From positions 1 to 64,000 of the forward strand of contig URFM01000009.1 of NCBI GenBank assembly GCA_900547035.1: a DNA stretch of 64,000 nucleotides, given 5' to 3'. Below, piece by piece: positions 24,603-32,718 of the stretch. The notes beneath the pieces were generated by a model. The model did not search any database, was not told the origin of the DNA, and saw nothing but the letters and a program-made list of their open reading frames with translations. The position numbers were made by a program, and so were the translations under genes. Within the stretch, counting starts at the first letter, position 1, and each line of letters starts with the position of its first letter. Source of the DNA: an uncultured Clostridium sp. GTDB taxonomy: Bacteria; Bacillota; Clostridia; Lachnospirales; Lachnospiraceae.

Positions 24603-26081
24603 ATGAAAATTGGATTTGACAATGAAAAATACCTGAAGATGCAGTCAGAGCACATCCGCCAGCGCATCGAAGCATTCGGCGATAAGCTGTACCTGGAATT
24701 CGGCGGCAAGCTTTTCGACGACTATCATGCCTCCCGGGTTCTCCCGGGGTTTGCTCCGGACAGTAAGCTGCGGATGCTTTTGCAGCTGGCGGATCAGTCG
24801 GAAATCATCATCGCCATCAGCGCGGCGGATATTGAGAAAAATAAAGTTCGTCAGGATTTGGGCATCACATATGATGTGGATGTTCTCCGCCTGATTCAGT
24901 CTTTCCAGGACAAGGGGCTTTATGTGGGAAGTGTAGTAATCACCCAGTACAGCGGCCAGGCCAGTGCTGACCAATTTAAATCCAAACTGGAACATATGGG
25001 AATCCGGGTTTACCGCCACTACTCCATCGAAGGCTATCCCAGCAATGTTTCCTTGATTGTCAGCGACGAGGGGTACGGAAAAAACGATTATATCGAAACC
25101 ACCCGCCCGCTGGTAATTGTAACCGCCCCAGGCCCCGGAAGCGGCAAGATGGCTACCTGCCTCTCTCAGCTTTATCATGAGAACAAACGGGGAATCAAGG
25201 CGGGCTACGCAAAGTTTGAGACCTTCCCTATCTGGAATCTGCCCTTAAAGCATCCGGTTAATCTGGCTTATGAGGCAGCTACTGCGGATTTAAACGATGT
25301 CAATATGATTGACCCCTTTCATCTGGAAGCATATGGGAAAACCGCAGTCAACTACAACCGGGACGTAGATATTTTCCCGGTACTCAATGCGATTTTTGAG
25401 GGCATCTATGGAGAGAGTCCCTACAAGTCCCCCACCGATATGGGCGTCAACATGGCCGGCATGTGTATCGTGGACGACGAAGTGTGCCAGGAGGCTTCTT
25501 GTCAGGAAATCATCCGCCGCTACTATCAGTCCCTGAACCGTCTGGCCAGGGAGGAGGGTGCCTCCGATGAGGTATACAAAATTGAGCTTCTTATGAAACA
25601 GGCAAAGATTACCCCCGAAATGCGTCCGGTGGTTACTCCCTGCCTGGAGCGGGCCAAAAAGCTCTCCGCCCCTGCCGCTGCTATGGAATTGTCCGACGGC
25701 GCCATTGTCACAGGCAAAACCAGCAACCTTCTGGGCGCCTCAGCTGCCGTGCTGCTCAACGCCATCAAGGTGCTGGGCGATATTCCTCATGACCAGCACT
25801 TAATCGCTCCATCTGCCATTGAACCGATCCAAACCCTGAAGACCTGCTATCTGGGCGGACACAACCCCAGGCTCCACACCGATGAAGTGCTCATTGCCCT
25901 GTCTATGAGCGCCGCAACGGATCCGGTGGCAAAAAAGGCCCTGGATCAGCTCCCCAAGCTTCGCGGCTGCCAGGTCCACACCTCCGTCATGCTGTCGGAT
26001 GTGGATATCAAGGTATTCCAAAAGCTTGGGGTAGAGCTGACTTCAGAGCCGGTCTATGAGCACAAAAAACTTTATCACTAA
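24603..26081 (+). CDS. DUF1846 domain-containing protein, 492 aa
   Basis: Full-length member of the DUF1846 family, recognised from the N-terminus MKIGFDNEKYLKMQSEHIRQRI, EFGGKLFDDYHASRVLPGF, the phosphate-loop-like VTAPGPGSGKMATCLSQLYHE (about 176-196) and NPRLHTDEVLIALSMSA near the C-terminus. Structures of relatives show a nucleotide-binding fold, but the reaction is not established. The start has AGAGGAACC upstream. It is transcribed alone, convergent with the sigma-like gene 29 bp away. A short hairpin with T-rich tail (26103-26118) may end the transcript. Confidence 0.9.
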   Translation: MKIGFDNEKYLKMQSEHIRQRIEAFGDKLYLEFGGKLFDDYHASRVLPGFAPDSKLRMLLQLADQSEIIIAISAADIEKNKVRQDLGITYDVDVLRLIQSFQDKGLYVGSVVITQYSGQASADQFKSKLEHMGIRVYRHYSIEGYPSNVSLIVSDEGYGKNDYIETTRPLVIVTAPGPGSGKMATCLSQLYHENKRGIKAGYAKFETFPIWNLPLKHPVNLAYEAATADLNDVNMIDPFHLEAYGKTAVNYNRDVDIFPVLNAIFEGIYGESPYKSPTDMGVNMAGMCIVDDEVCQEASCQEIIRRYYQSLNRLAREEGASDEVYKIELLMKQAKITPEMRPVVTPCLERAKKLSAPAAAMELSDGAIVTGKTSNLLGASAAVLLNAIKVLGDIPHDQHLIAPSAIEPIQTLKTCYLGGHNPRLHTDEVLIALSMSAATDPVAKKALDQLPKLRGCQVHTSVMLSDVDIKVFQKLGVELTSEPVYEHKKLYH

Positions 26082-26110
26082 ATCTTGTAACAGTTCAGGA
26101 CGACTCATCT

Positions 26111-26650
26111 TTATGAGTTTTCTTTGGCTACGGCGCCCTCTCCGCTGACGGTGAGGGCGTCCAGTGCCAGCTTCATCAAATCTTTTACTTCCTCCTGAGT
26201 CATTTTCATCCGTTCCGCCAGTTCCTCTAAAGTGGCCTCTCGTCCCAGTTCTTTTGCCATCACACCGGACACGGTCTGAAGCACGTTTACTCTCGCGGCC
26301 ATATTTTCCTCGATCTCCAGCTCCTGACACTGCTCCTCAAGGGCCAACTTTACCGCTTCCCGCACCCGCTCTTTTAACAGTTCATCCCAATCCCGCTCCC
26401 CGTCGTACTCCACGGCGGCCAGCATCAGGGCCGTATTCGCTTCCTGAATCAAATCCGACATAGGAAGCTCCCGGTCCCGAAACTCTTCAATCAGACCGGT
26501 CATCTCCCTGAGGCTGCCCTCCACCAGACGTTTTCTTGCCGTCTCGCTGCCTGCAGCCGTCTGTTTAAGCAATTCCCTCTTTTCTTCCTGTGACATAGGA
26601 GGAACTGCCTCCAGTTCTTCCAAATACATCTGATAAAAATCATGTTCCAT
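26111..26650 (-). CDS. Degenerate sigma-70-like protein, 179 aa
   Basis: Parts of a primary sigma factor are visible but key parts are missing. The start (YLEELEAVPPMSQEEKRELL) resembles region 1.2, and SDLIQEANTALMLAAVEYD (65-83) matches the region 2.1-2.2 pattern DLIQEGNLGLMKAVEKFD. MAKELGREATLEELAERMKMTQEEVKDLM (131-159) matches region 3. The aromatic-rich region 2.3-2.4 that melts and reads the -10 element is replaced by a short acidic helix, and region 4 is absent. It therefore cannot act as a normal sigma factor; it might bind core polymerase or be a sigma-derived regulator. It is divergent from a LysR gene 96 bp away. Confidence 0.7.
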   Translation of the reverse strand: MEHDFYQMYLEELEAVPPMSQEEKRELLKQTAAGSETARKRLVEGSLREMTGLIEEFRDRELPMSDLIQEANTALMLAAVEYDGERDWDELLKERVREAVKLALEEQCQELEIEENMAARVNVLQTVSGVMAKELGREATLEELAERMKMTQEEVKDLMKLALDALTVSGEGAVAKENS

Positions 26651-26746
26651 TGCGTTTCGTTCCTTTCAAAAAATTTCTTTGCATTCCAGGGCTAATCATG
26701 CTATGATAGCCATTAATCACCTTTAGTACAAGGAGTCCTTAAAATA

Positions 26747-27622
26747 ATGGATATTAATTATGAACTTTACCGTGTGTTTTACCATGTTGCCACTACCCTC
26801 AGCTTTTCCGAGGCTTCCAAGCAGCTGTTTATCTCCCAGTCTGCCGTAAGCCAGTCCATCAAGGTGCTGGAGAAAAAACTGGACCAGCCGCTCTTCATCC
26901 GCAGCACCAAGAAGGTTCAGCTGACTCCGGAAGGGGAAATTCTTTTAAAGCATGTGGAGCCCGCCATGAATCTAATTCGCAAGGGAGAGGCCCAGCTGCT
27001 GGAAGCCCACTCCCTGAAAGGCGGTCAGCTGCGCATCGGAGCCAGCGATACCATCTGCCGATATTACCTGGTGCCCTATCTGCAGCGCTTCCACCAGGAG
27101 TATCCCAATGTTCACATCAAGGTTACCAACCACACCTCCATCGACTGCGCGAAATCTCTGGAAAGCGGCGAGGTGGATTTTATCGTAGTAAATTACCCCA
27201 ATTCCGCCCTGACCGGCGATCTGAGCACCAGGGTCATCAATGAGTTTCACGATGTATTTGTGGCCAATCCTGAGGCTTTTCCTCTGATGGGCCGCCGGCT
27301 GACCCTGGCCCAGCTTTTAAAATGGCCCATTATGATGCTGGACCGCAGAAGCACCACCAGCGAATTTCTCCATCATGTATTTCAGCAGCATCAGCTGGAT
27401 TTAGCTCCGGAAATTGAGCTTTCCAGCAACGACCTGTTAATCGATCTGGCCCGAATCGGCCTTGGCATCGCCTTTGTTCCGGATTTCTGCATCCCTAAGG
27501 ACTGTCCCGATCTCTTTATACTGGATCTGGAGGAGCGTCTGCCTGCCCGGCAGATGATGGTAGTCAGCAGCGACTATACCCCCATTTCTCAGGCCGCCCG
27601 GCATTTTATGGACATGCTGTAG
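26747..27622 (+). CDS. LysR-family transcriptional regulator, 291 aa
   Basis: N-terminal winged helix-turn-helix (residues 1-60: YRVFYHVATTLSFSEASKQLFISQSAVSQSIKVLEKKLDQPLF) and a C-terminal periplasmic-binding-like effector domain (GQLRIGASDTICRYYLVPYLQRF onward), of standard family length. The effector is unknown. LysR proteins usually control the neighbouring divergent gene, here the sigma-like gene. Its 3' end overlaps the end of the convergent helicase gene by 17 bp. Confidence 0.9.
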   Translation: MDINYELYRVFYHVATTLSFSEASKQLFISQSAVSQSIKVLEKKLDQPLFIRSTKKVQLTPEGEILLKHVEPAMNLIRKGEAQLLEAHSLKGGQLRIGASDTICRYYLVPYLQRFHQEYPNVHIKVTNHTSIDCAKSLESGEVDFIVVNYPNSALTGDLSTRVINEFHDVFVANPEAFPLMGRRLTLAQLLKWPIMMLDRRSTTSEFLHHVFQQHQLDLAPEIELSSNDLLIDLARIGLGIAFVPDFCIPKDCPDLFILDLEERLPARQMMVVSSDYTPISQAARHFMDML

Positions 27623-30053
27623 GTTCCTCCTCAGCACCAGACCGCTGCCAAAATTCCTTCACCGCCTTTCCTACATTTCTTCTGTCTACGATCGTATAGC
27701 GATCCCACTCTCTTGGAAAGAGCGCCAGATAATCCTCTCTCAGGAAGCGGTCGTCCAGCAGGGCAATGATTCCCCGGTCCGTCGCAGTCCGGATTACGCG
27801 GCCGGCAGCCTGAAGCACTTTGTTCATGCCGGGATACTGGTAAGCATAGGCAAATCCATTTCCTTCCGGCAGTTCAAAATATTGCCGCAAAATTTCCTGC
27901 TCAGGATTCATCTGCGGCAGCCCCGTCCCAATGATAATGGCCCCGATCAGCCTTTCTTCCGCTAAATCGATTCCCTCTGAAAAAATTCCTCCTAATACGC
28001 AGAAGGCAGCCATAGACGACTTCCGCTCCTCCTCAAAAGCCGCCAGAAACTTTTCCCGGTCCTCCTCGCTCATATTGGTTCCCTGAACCATACGGCAAAA
28101 ACCGGCCTTCTCTCCCTTCTCTTCCTGTTCCAGAAACACCTGTTCCACTGCCTCCAGATATTGGTAGGAGGGGAAAAAAACCATATAGTTTCCCTTTTTG
28201 CCGGATACAATATTTCGAATATATTCGGCCACCTTCTCATATTCCCGGCTGTTTCTGCGCCGGTAAGCGCTGCTGACGTCCCGGGCCGTCAGAATCAGCT
28301 TATTTTCCCTTGGAAACGGAGAATCCGCATAAACCGCCGGTGCATCCTGATTTCCTGCCAGTAACTCTTTATAATACCGGATGGGCAGAAGGGTGGCAGA
28401 GAAAAACAAGGCGGAGCGCCCCTGATCCAAACATTCCTGAATGCTGGAAGCCGGATTGATGCACATCAGCTTAATCATAAAGCTGCCGTCCTCCCTGAGC
28501 CTGCAGTAAATCCTCCAGCTGTCGTCCATTCTCTCATGGATATAGAGAAAATCCCTGATCCTGAAATATAAATCCAGAACCAAATCCCGGTCATCAAACT
28601 CCAGATGCTGATTTAAATAGGCATCCAGTTCCTCACAGGCGGCGGAAAGATCCAGAGCCAGAAGTTTTACATCCTCTAACAGCCGGTACTCGGTTCCATG
28701 GACTTCGCAGAGGCGTCCTTCCTCATCTCCTGCCCTCTTGAAAGCCAGAAGCCGCCGGTTGCAGCGCTCTAAGGCCAGAACAGCCTTTGCCGAGTCCGGC
28801 TGCCCTTTAAGTATCCTCTTACCCCCAAGAAGGTCCTCCTTTACCAGGGCGGCACTGTACATCTCCCTGGCGCGGCTCACCAGGTTGTGGGCCTCGTCTA
28901 TTAAGAACAGATACTCCATCCCCGTATTGCCCTCGGAAAAATACCGCTTCAGACGCACATTGGGATCGAAAACATAATTGTAATCGCATATAATCCCGTC
29001 CACCCAGCTGCTGATGTCCAGGGAAAACTCAAAAGGACAAACATGAAACCGACTGGCGTATTCCAGAATTTTTTCCCTTGTGATCAGAAATTCCTGATGA
29101 ATTATCTCAAACACCGCATCATTAACCCGGTCAAAGTGCCCTCTTGCCACAGGACATGAGACCGGATTGCAATCCGGCGTATCCAGAATACACAACTTCT
29201 CCTTGGCGGTTAAAGTCACCGTGGAAAAATACAGCTGTTCCTTCTCTCTGAGGATCCGGAAGGCCTCCTGAGCCACACTGCGGGTGATGGTCTTAGCCGT
29301 CAGATAAAACAGCTTATCCCCCATTCCCTCCCCCATGGCCTTTAGGCTTGGGAAAATAGCAGACAACGTTTTTCCAATTCCCGTAGGTGCCTGAATTAAA
29401 AGATTCTCTCCCTTTTCTATGGAGCGGTAGACCGCAGCTGCCAATCCTTTTTGACCCTTCCTGTAAGAATAGGGAAAGATCAGTTCTTTCAGAGACTGAT
29501 TTCTTCTCTCTTTGTGATGGTACAAATAGCGGGCCCATTTCAGATATTCATGAATCAGTCCGACAAACCATTCCGACAGTTCTTCCATAGAATAATCTCT
29601 GCGGAACCTGCGGATCTCCTCATTCTCTATGCTGCAGTAGGTAATCTGAACTCCAATGGTGTCAGCTCCATGAGTGTCTCCGTATAAATAGGCATAGCAT
29701 TTTGCCTGCGCCAGGTGAATCGGATCAGCTTCTGACAAACGATTCAAATTCATGTATACACACTTAATTTCATCTATAACCATCCCTGCCGGTTCCGAAA
29801 AAATGCCGTCTGCCCGTCCCTCTACCAGCAGAGCAAATTCTTCCTCCTGTACCGTCTTTTTCAGAGGAACCTCTGCCTGGTATCCGGCCCCCATCTTCTT
29901 TTGGATCTTCCTGTGGAGACGGCTTCCTGCATGCATAGCCTCCTTTTGAGCCCCCGGCGTACGCCGGTTGTCCAGGTCTCCGCTCCGCAGCACAAATTCC
30001 ACCAGCTGACGCACAGATATACGGACAGCCGGGGATACCTTCGTCTGTTCCAA
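27606..30053 (-). CDS. DinG/XPD-type helicase with N-terminal PD-(D/E)XK nuclease-like domain, 815 aa
   Basis: Residues about 1-170 look like a RecB/Cas4-type nuclease domain (GRADG ... MVIDEIK as the D...ExK motif). An XPD/DinG helicase core follows: Walker A QAPTGIGKT, four cysteines (LCILDTPDC, PVSC, FHVCPF) expected to hold an iron-sulfur cluster, DEAH box FLIDEAHNL, and the C-terminal GGIFSEGIDL and QAAGRVIRTATDRG motifs. It is likely a DNA-repair helicase. I start it at a TTG with AAGGAGG nine bases upstream, because the family begins with the RISVRQLVEFVLRSGDLD segment. An ATG 22 codons earlier would read through the ribosome binding site. That site lies inside a small inverted repeat (AGGAGGTGCCTCCT). 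Confidence 0.85.
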   Translation of the reverse strand: MEQTKVSPAVRISVRQLVEFVLRSGDLDNRRTPGAQKEAMHAGSRLHRKIQKKMGAGYQAEVPLKKTVQEEEFALLVEGRADGIFSEPAGMVIDEIKCVYMNLNRLSEADPIHLAQAKCYAYLYGDTHGADTIGVQITYCSIENEEIRRFRRDYSMEELSEWFVGLIHEYLKWARYLYHHKERRNQSLKELIFPYSYRKGQKGLAAAVYRSIEKGENLLIQAPTGIGKTLSAIFPSLKAMGEGMGDKLFYLTAKTITRSVAQEAFRILREKEQLYFSTVTLTAKEKLCILDTPDCNPVSCPVARGHFDRVNDAVFEIIHQEFLITREKILEYASRFHVCPFEFSLDISSWVDGIICDYNYVFDPNVRLKRYFSEGNTGMEYLFLIDEAHNLVSRAREMYSAALVKEDLLGGKRILKGQPDSAKAVLALERCNRRLLAFKRAGDEEGRLCEVHGTEYRLLEDVKLLALDLSAACEELDAYLNQHLEFDDRDLVLDLYFRIRDFLYIHERMDDSWRIYCRLREDGSFMIKLMCINPASSIQECLDQGRSALFFSATLLPIRYYKELLAGNQDAPAVYADSPFPRENKLILTARDVSSAYRRRNSREYEKVAEYIRNIVSGKKGNYMVFFPSYQYLEAVEQVFLEQEEKGEKAGFCRMVQGTNMSEEDREKFLAAFEEERKSSMAAFCVLGGIFSEGIDLAEERLIGAIIIGTGLPQMNPEQEILRQYFELPEGNGFAYAYQYPGMNKVLQAAGRVIRTATDRGIIALLDDRFLREDYLALFPREWDRYTIVDRRNVGKAVKEFWQRSGAEEEPTACP

Positions 30054-30134
30054 GAGGAGGCACCTCCTTTCCCTGACATCGGGAGGCTGAAAAGTCCTGT
30101 CCCGTGTTCCCAGTTCCATCTAAGTATACTCTAA

Positions 30135-30177
30135 AAAGCGGCGGACTGCAAACCAATGTTCACAATCCGCCGCTTTA
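30135..30177 (-). terminator. Terminator of HPr-like gene
   Basis: Perfect 11-bp stem AAAGCGGCGGA/TCCGCCGCTTT followed on the minus strand by T5, 41 bp after the HPr-like stop. Confidence 0.8.
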
Positions 30178-30217
30178 TTTGCTGCTTCATCTGTCATGAG
30201 CACTTAAAACCTGATTT

Positions 30218-30463
30218 TCAGGCAACCACTGCAGCGTGCTCCGGTGAAAGGCTTTCCAGGTATTCCTCAAATTCCTGGTTCTCTCCATTGTACTGAACAG
30301 TCAGCACTCTAGTCAAATCCAGACTTAAAACACCAAGAATGGACTTTGCGTCGATTACAACCCGGTTATAGAATACGTCAATATCAAAGTCACACTTCGT
30401 AGCCTCTTTCACGAATCTCTTCGCTTCCTCTACTGATGGCAACACAATTCTTTTTTGTTTCAT
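30218..30463 (-). CDS. HPr-like phosphocarrier-fold protein lacking the active histidine, 81 aa
   Basis: Length and pattern match the HPr fold: FYNRVVIDAKSILGVLSLDL carries the conserved Lys-Ser-Ile region around the regulatory serine (Ser41 here, Ser46 in HPr). The GLHARPA segment holding the phosphorylated His15 is replaced by LPSVEEAKRFV. It thus cannot pass phosphate in the sugar PTS but could still be phosphorylated on serine, as in the Crh regulator of Bacillus. The ATG is preceded by AAAGGA; a TTG two codons earlier is also possible. Strong promoter and terminator flank it, so it is monocistronic. Confidence 0.75.
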   Translation of the reverse strand: MKQKRIVLPSVEEAKRFVKEATKCDFDIDVFYNRVVIDAKSILGVLSLDLTRVLTVQYNGENQEFEEYLESLSPEHAAVVA

Positions 30464-30558
30464 AATCAAAACATCCTTTCAAATTAGAACCTTTCCGGCG
30501 GTCCGGAAAGACACTTCAGGGACCGGTCTTTGCGGACCCTTGTAGTTTCGTTTTCAAA

Positions 30559-30587
30559 TATATAGCACGATTTTTTTTAATTGTCAA
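30559..30587 (-). promoter_or_regulatory. Promoter of HPr-like gene
   Basis: TTGACA-17 bp-TATATA on the minus strand, near consensus. The leader of about 90 nt contains a hairpin with arms CTTTCCGG/CCGGAAAG (30491-30510) and a second imperfect stem at 30519-30540. No known riboswitch was recognised. Confidence 0.65.
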
Positions 30588-30705
30588 ATCTGACTCTGAC
30601 GCTCTATCCCTCAAAAATCATGGATAAAATTGGAGGATTTTTCTGAATTTGCCAGCAGCAAAAAATACGTTCCCATCACATTGGAAGCTGTCCTGAAGGG
30701 TCAAA

Positions 30706-30739
30706 AAAGGAACCCTCCGCCTAATTGCCTGGTTCCTTT
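30706..30739 (-). terminator. Terminator after LysM/GH18 gene
   Basis: Stem AAAGGAACC/GGTTCCTTT followed on the minus strand by T6, about 77 bp after the stop codon. Confidence 0.75.
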
Positions 30740-30815
30740 CCTTTTTGTACCTCTATTTCTATGAATATTAACGAAAATTATGTGTATTCTGTGACCTTAA
30801 AGGTGTTTGCTGACC

Positions 30816-31958
30816 TTAAAACTTCAAAATATGGAACCGGTCCCGAGCCAGCAGAAGCCCTGCGCGGAACAGCTGCATCATCTGCCAGAAGCCCACTCCT
30901 TTCAGATTCAGTTCCTGAACCAGGCGAAACTTCGCCTCGTAGCTCCTGACATCCTCGAACCATACCTCATGGCGGACCCCGTCCTGGAGGTAATGAAAAT
31001 ACGGGGACTGAGCCTCCTCATCAAACTGAATGGAAGCGCCCCTGGACACAGCCAGTTGAACCGCCTCCACATTGCCCAGGGTCCTGGCCTTGGTAGTGCC
31101 ACGTTCATATGGAAGAGGCCAGTCGTAACCATAGTTTGGAACCCCCAGAATAATCCGGTCCGCCGGAATTTCCGTCAGAGCGTATTTCGCCACCCGCCTC
31201 ACCATGCGGAGAGGAGCAACCGCCATAGGAGGTCCATAAGTATAGCCCCATTCATAAGTCATCAGCATCACCTGATTGGCTGCCTGACCCAGACGTCCAT
31301 AGTCCATCCCTTCATATAAAAGGCCCTTCTGGTCGCTGCTGGTTTTGGGAGCCAGAGCTACCGACACCGGATAGCCGAACAGATTCATCACCTGACGGGC
31401 CAGTTCTACAAAACCGGCGAAGTTTTCCTTCTCCTCCGCCGGAATATACTCAAAATCAATATCCAGCCCCTGAAAGCCCTTATCCTTCATCACAGCTCCC
31501 AGCTGCCACAAAATCTTTTCCTGGAGGCTTTGGCTCTCTAACAGAACCTGAATCAGGCTGCTGTGAAATCTTCCGTCCGGGCCTATGGAGGTAAAGGTCA
31601 AAACTGGTCTGGTTCCCTGAGACGAGCTGGCCTCAATCATCCATGTATCGTCCAACACGGGTTCTACCAGCTGTCCATCTTCTGTGAATCCATAGGAAAA
31701 CACATGAATAGCCGTCAAGTCCGGCAGGCTCTCTGACAAAACCCAGGGACTGATAAATGGATAAGCATAGCCCAAAATATGGGCCAACGGACGTTCGTTT
31801 TCCTGCCAGGAAGCAGCCGGGATCAGAAGCGCCTGGCCTACTGCCAAAGTATAAGGATATACCAGCTGGTTTATATAAATGATTTCCTCCGCCCTGACAT
31901 TCTGCACTCTGGAAATCCGCTCTACGCTGTCCCCCTGCTGCACCACATATATTTCCAT
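30816..31958 (-). CDS. LysM-GH18 spore cortex-lytic enzyme (SleL/YaaH-like), 380 aa
   Basis: One N-terminal LysM peptidoglycan-binding repeat (IYVVQQGDSVERISRVQNV ... VGQALLIPA, about 2-47) is followed by a glycoside hydrolase family 18 barrel. The catalytic signature appears as GLDIDFEYIP, with Glu as acid/base. GVPNYGYDWPLPY and the QLNLKGVGFWQMM-like C-terminus also match. Such enzymes act as N-acetylglucosaminidases on spore cortex fragments during germination. There is no signal peptide, which fits deposition in the spore from the mother cell. Known relatives often have two LysM repeats; here only one is seen. The start has GGGAG upstream. Confidence 0.87.
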   Translation of the reverse strand: MEIYVVQQGDSVERISRVQNVRAEEIIYINQLVYPYTLAVGQALLIPAASWQENERPLAHILGYAYPFISPWVLSESLPDLTAIHVFSYGFTEDGQLVEPVLDDTWMIEASSSQGTRPVLTFTSIGPDGRFHSSLIQVLLESQSLQEKILWQLGAVMKDKGFQGLDIDFEYIPAEEKENFAGFVELARQVMNLFGYPVSVALAPKTSSDQKGLLYEGMDYGRLGQAANQVMLMTYEWGYTYGPPMAVAPLRMVRRVAKYALTEIPADRIILGVPNYGYDWPLPYERGTTKARTLGNVEAVQLAVSRGASIQFDEEAQSPYFHYLQDGVRHEVWFEDVRSYEAKFRLVQELNLKGVGFWQMMQLFRAGLLLARDRFHILKF

Positions 31959-32014
31959 GAAAACTCCCGTTTTCTCGTCTTGTTACTCTAAATATATGTA
32001 ATTTTCTACAGTTC

Positions 32015-32458
32015 TTATTCCTTCTGGTCTTCCAGTCCTTTCTTTTCCTCTATTTCTTTCAAGCGCCATTTAAAGCCTGCTGCCGTTTTCTGGCTGCCGT
32101 TCAAAGCACACGAAAGACTCCGACGGCTAATGCCAAGGGCGCGGGAAGCCTGAGCAATAGAAATAAACTCTCCGATCTCATTCCCCTCAAGATCCATCTG
32201 AATCACTGGTCTGAGGTCATGATATCCGATAATGGATTCTCCGGAAACCTCGATGGACTCCTGGGGCTCCGACTCCGAAACCTTCTTCCAAATAAAGCCG
32301 CCTCCGGTTTTTCTCTCTCCATGAGCGGCCCGGACAATAGCGTTCCTGGAAATACCTGTCCCGGCAGCCGCCTCCAAAGATGATTTATAATCCGCGATAA
32401 ATAATCCCTCGGGTGTATATTGACGATATACATAACCCTTCATTGTAGTCCGGCTCAT
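32015..32458 (-). CDS. Free-standing two-repeat NUMOD1-like DNA-binding protein, 147 aa
   Basis: Two copies of a 48-residue unit are visible (about 11-58 and 86-132). Each has the pattern of a short beta start, then S..EAA..(L)GISR..I..A..G..KTxGGFxWK; for example AAAGTGISRNAIVRAAHGERKT and ASRALGISRRSLSCALNGSQKT. This is the NUMOD1-type helix-turn-helix usually attached to HNH homing endonucleases, but no nuclease domain follows. The second half ends in a charged tail. It may be a domesticated DNA-binding fragment acting as a regulator. It has its own AGAGGAA site and lies between the GH18 gene and the sugar transporter terminator. Confidence 0.7.
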   Translation of the reverse strand: MSRTTMKGYVYRQYTPEGLFIADYKSSLEAAAGTGISRNAIVRAAHGERKTGGGFIWKKVSESEPQESIEVSGESIIGYHDLRPVIQMDLEGNEIGEFISIAQASRALGISRRSLSCALNGSQKTAAGFKWRLKEIEEKKGLEDQKE

Positions 32459-32673
32459 ATCTCAATTCCTCTCTTCTGTGTAATGAATATAGTCATTATA
32501 TCAACCAAGTTTTTGTTTGTCTATATATTTTTCAATGTTGTAAGATAAAATCAAAAAATTTAGTAAATCGTACCTTGAATGGCAGACTTTGCCATTTTTA
32601 CAGACAACAAGCAAAAAAATACGCCATAGTCCATACAATTGGCCGGCGCTGAGTACTCATATTCCTATGTTAA

Positions 32674-32704
32674 AACAGGCTGCCCGGGGATTTACCAGGC
32701 AGCC
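32674..32704 (-). terminator. Terminator of mglBAC transcript
   Basis: Stem GGCTGCC/GGCAGCC just 15 bp after the mglC stop, followed on the minus strand by a short T-run (TGTTTT). Confidence 0.7.
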
Positions 32705-32718
32705 GTGAAATTCGCTTA

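Noticed and set aside
26087..26102. TAACAGTTCAGGACG after the DUF1846 gene also occurs in the terminator at 44533-44570.
   Set aside because: Only one hairpin arm matches and there is no second copy of the flanks; not a repeat element.
30480..30560. Two hairpins in the leader of the HPr-like gene, considered as a T-box or riboswitch.
   Set aside because: No T-box sequence (AGGGTGGNACCGCG) and no known aptamer core; left as unnamed leader structure.
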